From the NCBI GenBank assembly GCA_030704615.1, contig CM060734.1, forward strand, positions 5,578,001 through 5,642,000: a DNA stretch of 64,000 nucleotides. Direction: 5' to 3'. This document shows, piece after piece, positions 57,739 to 64,000 of this stretch. Made by a program: the position numbers and the translations under genes. Under the pieces are notes generated by a model. That model saw only the letters and a program-made list of their open reading frames with translations, ran no database searches and was not told the origin of the DNA. Every line of letters begins with the position of its first letter. Position 1 is the stretch's first letter. This DNA comes from Takakia lepidozioides (taxonomy: Eukaryota; Streptophyta; Takakiopsida; Takakiales; Takakiaceae).

Positions 57739-58830
57739 CCCCCGTACATCTACAGAGGTCCCACCTGCATACTCCCCACCATGTGCCAGGGATCATCCAC
57801 TTCTACAGCCATGCGTCACCACCCCCCTTCATGACCATCCGGACCCCCTTACCTACAACCCCTCTTGTTATCATCCGCCTGACACAAAAATCCGTCATTT
57901 ACACACCTCCACGCCAAACCACCCATCTCCCATCAAATCTAGCATGGTCACCACATCATCGCAAAGTGACGAATACTCTTCATCCATCCCACCCAAAACC
58001 ATGGGCTGTATGGGGATGGGAACAAGTGCGGCCAAAAGATGTGTTTGCGTTGGTGGCCCATGTATTGGGCGTACTGGATGGCAAGGTGTTGTGAGGGCAT
58101 TGGCAGGGGCATTGAGGTGGGGGGGGGGGGGGAGCATTCGTGTGTGGAGGACTAGATCTATGGTTGTCACAGGAGCTGTTCTTAGTGGAGAAGGATTTGG
58201 TAGTTAATGGGGGGACCAAGTCTGGGGGTACTTGTTATGAAGGTAGGGGCTGTATAGAGGAGATCTTGAATGTTGTTGGTACCATATGGCAGCCATTGTG
58301 TGTTGGGGTGTAATGCTCCCAAGACCAAGCTTATTCTATCATAAGCTACATAGAAGCCCATCCTAAAAGAGAAGTGGGGAAGGAGAAAGGATATAAGGGA
58401 CGTGGCCCTCCCTTGCTATTATGATAAAGAATCTAGTTTGAGAGTTTTTTAACATTTTTACTCATTAAACTAAATTTTATGTACTTTATCAACCTACCAA
58501 TAACATCCATTTTCATAAAGTCCTTTACAATATGAAAACCAAAACACCCCATGAACTGTCTTCATTAAATATAACCATTTATTATAGATGAAGGGTGGGC
58601 CAAGGTCAAATTTTAAAAAAACATGTACTTTTGTGATTATGGTTAAGTTTGGATTACGTCACCAACGACACGTGACGGCATATAGCCTCCATAACATCTT
58701 TCTTTTTCCCATTTGAAATGACAGTATCCCAACAATAGATGTTCCACATGATATAGTGCAAGTGAATCCATGTTTTGGTTTTTTTTCACGATTTTTGTTT
58801 TTTTATCTTATGTACTTTTATGTAGGCCAC
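57739..58830. other. unclassified flank of the Harbinger element
   Basis: 57739-58000 continues the C-rich plus strand seen before 45826. From about 58010 the bias inverts (G-rich plus strand) and a G run of about 14 occurs at 58121-58134. 58300-58830 is AT-rich. No supported gene. Confidence 0.4.
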
Positions 58831-58834
58831 ATCT

Positions 58835-60985
58835 TCAACTTTTTGGTCCACTCTTTGTTGCAACTACCCAGGTGGTGTCATAGTTTTGGCTACATTGTGG
58901 AGGGGAGGCTGTATTGGGGCATATGAGTAATGTATCTGATAAGGCCAGGGTATAGTGTGGGTAGTAGGGGATGCCTAGTTTGGGTGTGGGCGTTAGGAGC
59001 AGTTTTGTATATATCATGTGTTGGGTGAGGATATAGCCATGTAGATGATGATATGGTGTTAGGCATTTTTTATCGGTCTGTTGATTGATTGGATGTATGT
59101 GTTGCAGGGGCGTTGGAGGTCTCTCAGTGGGGTGTAGCCTAGGCAGGAGGAAGTTCGGTTTTCGGACGAATAAGTTTTGCGAGGGGTAGTGGTATATGGG
59201 GGGATCTCTGGTGAATTTGTATTGTGGGTCTGTTGGGGAGGTGTATATGTGGATGATCTTAGTGGGTGTGGGGGTGAGCAGGTTGTGGTGGGATGGCCAG
59301 GTACATTTTACAGTGTGCAAAGCTAGAGTTATAAACGAGGGTGTGCCCCACGGGCAGTGGTTAATATGGAGAACGCAGTAGCTTGGTGGATCGGATCTTT
59401 GGGAATTTTGTACAAGGGGCCTGGGTAGAAATGCATGCCCATCTTTGAGTGGATACAATTTTGTGATTAGTTGATTTTTAGAGAGAGTGACTGAGAGAAA
59501 GATGCCATCATAGAGAGGTGTGGCGTAGTGAATCATGTTTCTAGAGTGATGGTATGACGCTGGTAAAAGATAACTGAGGTGATCTCGTGTCTGGGACCTG
59601 GAGAGCAGGTCATCCAGTACCACAAAGTACTGCGTAGGTGGATTGGCAATGGCCTGGTGTTTTGACTGAAAAGAGAACATGGAATGAGGGTCCCACGAAG
59701 TGGGATAATTCTGTTTTTTTTAGTATGTAGGTGTAATGAGCTTGAATTGGAGCGTAGGCTCCTTTGGTATGGCCTTTGTGGTCTCTTACACTTGGCTCCT
59801 GCCAGATCCGTGGGTGATAGTTGATCACAGTGGGTGGGGGTATCTCTTCCATGAAGTATATCAGACTGAGCTCCAGGTGAGCTCGTTTGGGGGTAGTGAA
59901 AACGAGTGTAGAATGTCACTGCAGGGTAAAGACAAAGAGAGAGGTTAGATGTGACTCCAAAGGTGTGACTAGGATGTAGAGGGGGTGACATAGGAATTTG
60001 TAAGCAAGCTAAGTGTTTGTTGGATTTGTGCGCCGCGTCAGTGGTGGCTTTGGTTGGCCAGAAGTGGTTAGAAAGTTTATGGTGCAGTATATCGGATTGA
60101 GTCCATTTTTGTATGTGTACTTTGGTATGGCTGATGGAGGTGGCAGCTTGTTTGTTTGCTTCTTTGGTCAAAGTGGTCAAAAGATTGCGGACTGGTCTAG
60201 GTGCAGGGGGGTCTGGGACTGGGTGTATGAACCAGAACAGGTGGGTGTGTGCGATGTGGATAGGATCATTTGTTGGTATTACTGGGGGTTGGGAAGCACC
60301 GAGTTGAGCGAGTAAGTCTGCTTCCTCATTGCCATGAATACCAGTGTGTGAGCGGACTTTGAACAGATGTATTGGGTGGTTTATAGAGGTGGCTTTTTGA
60401 ACAATGGCGGCAATAAGGTTACGGTCGGGGTGATGATGTTGGGAAGAGGGGCGGGAGACGTGGTTACGGATAAGATATAGGGAGGTGAGGCTGTCAGTGA
60501 AGATATAGTATGGGGAGGGGGGAAGGCGTCGAGCAGGGAGATACCATCGTGGATGGCCATAAGTTCCGCTCATAGAATGGTGGCAGGGCCAGGGAGCCGT
60601 TGCAAGGGCAACCCCCTGACCGTTGCCGGCATGGTAAATTCTATATCCTGCAGTATGGTTGGTAAGGGATCCATCAGTGTAATGTGAGTTTGCTGGGGGA
60701 TATTTGAGGGTGGTGTTTTGTTGATATATTGAAGGAAGGGGAGGAGGGGGTGTTGTTTGTGTTACGTGGGAGGGGCGCGGTTGCGTCATGCCCCAGGCTT
60801 TGTTTGTTTTGATCCGGAAGGGTGTGGTGGTTGCGCGGGTGTGGAGGGGTGTATCTGGGTAGTGGATGGTGGCCTTCATTTTATGAGTTATGGTTAATAG
60901 CTGCTCGAGCTGGTGACAGAAGGGTGTCGGTATATCTGTATGTAGGGGGTGCTGAACGTGTAGGATCAGGGTTAGGGTAGGTTAT
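58835..60985 (-). pseudogene. LINE-like remnant: RNase H region and C-terminal part
   Basis: Frame 60879-59533 contains an RNase H fold: HYTDGSLTNHTAGYRIYHAG (first Asp), YYIFTDSLTSLYLIRN (Asp), and LFKVRSHTGIHGNEEADLLA (His and final Asp), the D-E-D-D order of type I enzymes, with spacing as in non-LTR retrotransposons. Downstream sequence continues in another frame (59680-58835) with no clear domain. The whole strand is C-rich, giving Pro/His/Thr-rich protein. RNase H would remove template RNA. The reverse transcriptase expected upstream is not visible, so it is deleted or unrecognisable. Confidence 0.6.
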
Positions 60986-61620
60986 TTCCGTCTAAGGTAT
61001 TTGGTGAGAGGGGGGGTATGAGCATACTTAAGTTGATTTGGATCAATTGTGGCTAGTAGGTTGACCCCTACCGGGAGGCGTAGTAAAGGGTGGGAGGTAC
61101 TGGGTGTGTTTTGATGTGTGAGGATGAGGATTGTGGGGGTGGAGGGGGAAGAATGAGCTGCAAATCGTGCCCAGTGGAGGGCTTCGTGAGAAAAGGGGCC
61201 GGGGGGGGGGGGGGGGGGGGCAAAGCCCCTGCCTTCCCAGATGTGCTGAGTAGCACTGCCCGTGGCTCCAAAAATACAGTCTCGATGATGTGGACTAGAA
61301 AACGTGTTCAGTTCCATCGGACATGTCGGTGGGCTGGAATAATACGAGTGAGTGAGCTGAAAGGTGTTGATAAGTAAGGCAAAAATATCATGTGGTATTG
61401 TATGATGTGTGCATGCCGTTTCGAGTCTGGCGAGGGATCGTGGTTTCTTGGGAGGGGTGTCCTTGAGGTATCGGTCAACAAGCCAATATATTTCGGTAGC
61501 AAAGTATTGTTTCGGGGGTTGTAGGGAGTGTAATTGTGTGTTTGTAGCAGAGTATTTTCCCCATAGCCATGTGAGTCGGTTATTGGGGATGATCCCCATG
61601 AAGCAGCTGTGTGGAGCGTA
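60982..61620 (-). pseudogene. unknown domain between endonuclease-like and RNase H parts
   Basis: 205-codon frame 61599-60982. N-terminal half: WLWGKYSATNTQ, FATEIYWLVDRYLKD. C-terminal half: FGATGSATQHIWEG, a Pro run encoded by the C homopolymer at 61201-61220, GPFSHEALHWARFAA and TPTILILTHQ. The order of a G-rich motif, a Pro-Pro motif and a hydrophobic strand is reminiscent of methyltransferase-like folds, but the homopolymer makes the motif unreliable. Function unknown. Confidence 0.35.
61201..61220. repeat. poly-G tract (about 20 bp)
   Basis: Continuous G run on the plus strand, encoding Pro codons on the minus strand; likely to vary in length and to cause frame changes. Confidence 0.9.
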
Positions 61621-62125
61621 GATATTGGAGAGACGGGGCCCATGTGAATAAGTGGTTGGTTATGCTTGACATCTTTGTCGGGATTGCATTCCGTTATGCA
61701 AATATGTACGTTGGGGGCGAAGAGCGGTTGGTGAACGTAGCGGTTGTCCGTGGGTTGAGTGGGGGTGGTGTGTTGATGATGAATATGTGTTAGATAGTCG
61801 GTGTTGGTGTGTTTATGGAAGGTGGTGAGAAGAGCTAGGTTATGGTCTGGGTCACAATTGAAATCTGCCACTCGGAGCACCCTGAACTGCTTAAAGGATC
61901 CATTATGGGTCATCTAGCTTATTTCAAAAGTAGGTTGTGGATCAGGTTGCAAGTAGCCGTCTTTTGTGATGCACTGACCAGGACAGCTTGAAGGCGTAGA
62001 GGCCCTTCCATCTCAAAGTGACTCGTGTGCCCAGGAGACTGCGACCATTCAGGCCCCGGTGTAGCAATGCTTTTGCGAGCTTGCTTTTGCACACCTCCCC
62101 AATCGCTTTTCCTACTTACCTGCAA
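61308..62125 (-). pseudogene. endonuclease-like (EEP fold) remnant of a LINE-like element
   Basis: Frame 61913-61308: VLRVADFNCDPDHN corresponds to the GDFN motif of apurinic-type endonucleases, and about 60 residues later NRYVHQPLFAPNVHICITEC with DVKHNQPLI corresponds to the IDY...SDHxPL end of the fold. Upstream frame 62125-61919 (FEMEGPLRLQAVLVSASQKT) may be its N-terminal part after a stop. The enzyme nicks target DNA for primed reverse transcription. Gly of GDFN is Ala here and the domain is broken. Confidence 0.5.
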
Positions 62126-62129
62126 ATGG

Positions 62130-63200
62130 GACTGACTAAGGACCTGGCCACACAGGGGGGTTACGTGCTGGAACCGGCCAGCTAACCCCCACTTCTCACT
62201 TAACGGGGGCCGCAGAGGCGATCCTCCGACGCGGAATTTTCGGATCCTGTCGGGGGCTGACTATCGGATTTTGAGTCGAAGTAGGGGGTTACGAACTGTT
62301 GAAAACTAGCTCCGTTTGGGGTTGGTGTGGATGAAAGAAGACATGAAAGTGGATGATATTTCACGTTCCCAACATGTCATCATATACCGCTCCACGCTCG
62401 CTCCCAACCCTCGTCTTCAGATGGTGTCGTCGTTGGGGCGGAGAGGAAGGTACAGCTGCGTTTCGAGCTATGGTGGGCTTCTTGTGACTTGCAAGCCAGA
62501 TTTTTTCTTCTTACTCTTGAGCATTCCATTTCCCGGTCCCTGGTTGATGCAGTGTATAAAATGGACACATTCGTCTTGTAACGAAGGGGAAAGCCATAAA
62601 GGGAATGTTTCTATCTGCTGCATTTGGCTCAAGTACTGCCAGCGATCTCTTCTTGTTTCGTGGTAAGAATGGAACTTGTTCACCAATTATGTCAATTTTC
62701 ATACTTCAGGAGTAGAAAAGTATAAATTCTGAATTGGCATCTTGTTGACACGGGGCTCAAGCAAATATCGGTAACCACCAAAACCTCTTAACTCAGTTTC
62801 TAATGCAACATCGATGTTGTTGGCATTTATCCGTGAGAGACACTGCGAGTTGGACAACATGTCTCAAGCTCATTGGGGAGATATATTTTCTGGCTTGATA
62901 CTGCTACTGAATAATCAAGAAGATAGTGTACGTATGGGGTTGATAAGACTGGTTACAATTAATCTGATTGATGGAGGGATCTTTTGGCAGGATGGTGAGA
63001 GAGGCCCATGCAAAAGGTGCCGACATTGTGCTCATTCAGGTACACCTCATGCTATAGCTTGTCTATGTCTAGCTAACTTGTGGGTTCCTGCAAGCGTTCG
63101 AAATTCAGCTGTAAGTAGAGTTTAAATACTTCTTCATGAGTTGAGGCAAACTTGCTCTTCTATAGACCTATCAAGCTGTTTGTTGTTCCTACCTTTCTCA
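62130..63200 (+). other. unclassified; possible exons
   Basis: A frame at 62814-63125 (ALLAFIRERHCELDNMSQ-like start, LILLLNNQEDSVR) looks protein-like but I do not recognise it. 62316-62666 is open without recognisable content. Splice sites are not certain. Confidence 0.25.
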
Positions 63201-63235
63201 ATTGATGTAGTCTTGATGGTGTGGTGGGTTCTACC

Positions 63236-63585
63236 AGGGCAACCAAGATCGATCAACGGGCAAAACATGAAGCTCTTTATAGTGGCAAGCAAGTGGTGAT
63301 TCATTCAGGGTCGACATATTACTTGGTGCCATTAGTTTGGCTCTCCAAGTGGCGCACATATCTGGGAGCAAGCTGATCCATGATATAGCAGGTTGTGTCC
63401 GTCTCAAGGCGCTGGACAAGGTATTTTTGAGGTGGGTTTGTATCATTTGTGATGATTCTCGCTCATATTTTGATCGGCCAGAACTAAGGTCCAACAAGAT
63501 CTGGAAGCTCCTTTCTTCAAGGTCATGTCTGACAAAAACTATGAACCAGCTCATTATTTCTGGTAATCTTGCTACCGTTTGATGG
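63236..63585 (+). pseudogene. possible DUSP-domain exon of a ubiquitin-specific protease
   Basis: After a CTACCAG that could be a splice acceptor, the frame reads KHEALYSGKQVVIHSG, then TYYLVPLVWLSKWRTYLGAS before a stop. The next frame continues KLIHDIAGCVRLKALDKV and later DRPELRSNKIWKLLSS. YYLVPxxWLxxWRxYL followed by a hydrophobic segment is what I expect of DUSP domains in plant UBP26/USP48-like deubiquitinases. The frame change near 63375 argues for a pseudogene or an intron that I cannot place. The last 400 bases of the window show no clear gene. Confidence 0.35.
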
Positions 63586-64000
63586 GCTGAGACAAGAATG
63601 TGCTAGCGGTGGATGAACCTGTTGGACTTGAAGGGTTCATCTTGTCCCTTCTCCTGTTAGAAGGTGAACCATTGTCATGTGGGCTTGTTGGCTTTTGTCC
63701 TTTGATGATCAGTATGCAGAGCTGTCAGCTGGGTTTCTTCCGGAAGTAGACACTATCAGCTGGCCCAAACTTGTTGGGTAATTTCCTTGTGCATGTCAAA
63801 AGTACATTTTTGTAGTTGATCTGCATAAGGATCTAACACAGGCTTTACCTGTAAATTCTTCAGCATGAAGGGATGCTCTTCAGACCTCCGACTTTGTTGA
63901 GAACACGACGGGGTGATCTTGTTCAGAGGAATTCCAGTGTAAGTGGCCACCCTCCTGTGAGAGGTGGCTCTTTGTGTGTGAAAATTGTTCTGGGCTGCGT

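Noticed and set aside
57578-58207. 209-codon plus-strand ORF
   Set aside because: Crosses the Harbinger terminal repeat and target duplication, and is Pro/Thr-rich because of base composition; no domain.

Overview
This window looks like transposon-dense nuclear DNA of a land plant. The evidence is Ty3/gypsy retroelements with plant-type features (initiator-Met tRNA primer sites, one family with an integrase chromodomain), a PIF/Harbinger element with its Myb-like partner gene, a MULE-like transposase and a pentatricopeptide (PPR) segment. The PPR wording and the mix of element families suggest a seedless plant such as a fern, but that is inference. I see no intact ordinary host gene. Most coding sequence is decayed transposon sequence. 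The one long intact reading frame with a recognisable role is the Myb-like gene of the Harbinger element. A possible host exon (DUSP-like, ubiquitin-specific-protease type) lies near 63.2 kb.

Layout. 1-3.2 kb: 3' half of a Ty3/gypsy element (reverse transcriptase, RNase H, integrase) with its 3' LTR. 4.1-5.1 kb: promoter-like LTR remnant. 5.4-9.5 kb: minus-strand gag/protease-like remnant with three zinc knuckles, an active-site-less protease-like domain and an unknown upstream ORF. 10.3-11.35 kb: copy A of a roughly 1.05-kb repeat. 12.57-20.89 kb: a structurally complete, young LTR element (2.26-kb LTRs, 4-bp target duplication) with no reverse transcriptase or integrase. Its internal minus-strand ORFs encode a Gag domain joined to PPR-containing sequence. 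It sits inside copy B of the 1.05-kb repeat. 22.6-23.1 kb: isolated LTR with primer site. 24.5-27.5 kb: minus-strand gag/protease remnant. 28-29.7 kb: small relics.

Two nested loci follow. Locus 1 (about 29.8-38.4 kb): a minus-strand MULE-like transposase gene is cut in two by a chromovirus-family insertion. A second copy lies inside the first, and the distal end has collapsed. The host reading frame resumes exactly at a 5-bp duplication. Locus 2 (45.827-57.735 kb): a PIF/Harbinger element with terminal inverted repeats, TAA duplications, a plus-strand transposase, an intact minus-strand Myb-like gene and an internal array of about ten 191-bp repeats. Its transposase is interrupted by a complete 6,969-bp chromovirus (726-bp LTRs, 5-bp duplication with one mismatch).

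Between and beside them lie a palindrome-rich repeat array (39.57-41.1 kb), a strongly C-rich stretch with an ORF1-like coiled-coil segment (41.3-45.8 kb) and a minus-strand LINE-like remnant with endonuclease-like and RNase H domains (58.8-62.1 kb). The genes do not form a cellular pathway. They record successive insertions, gene capture and decay.
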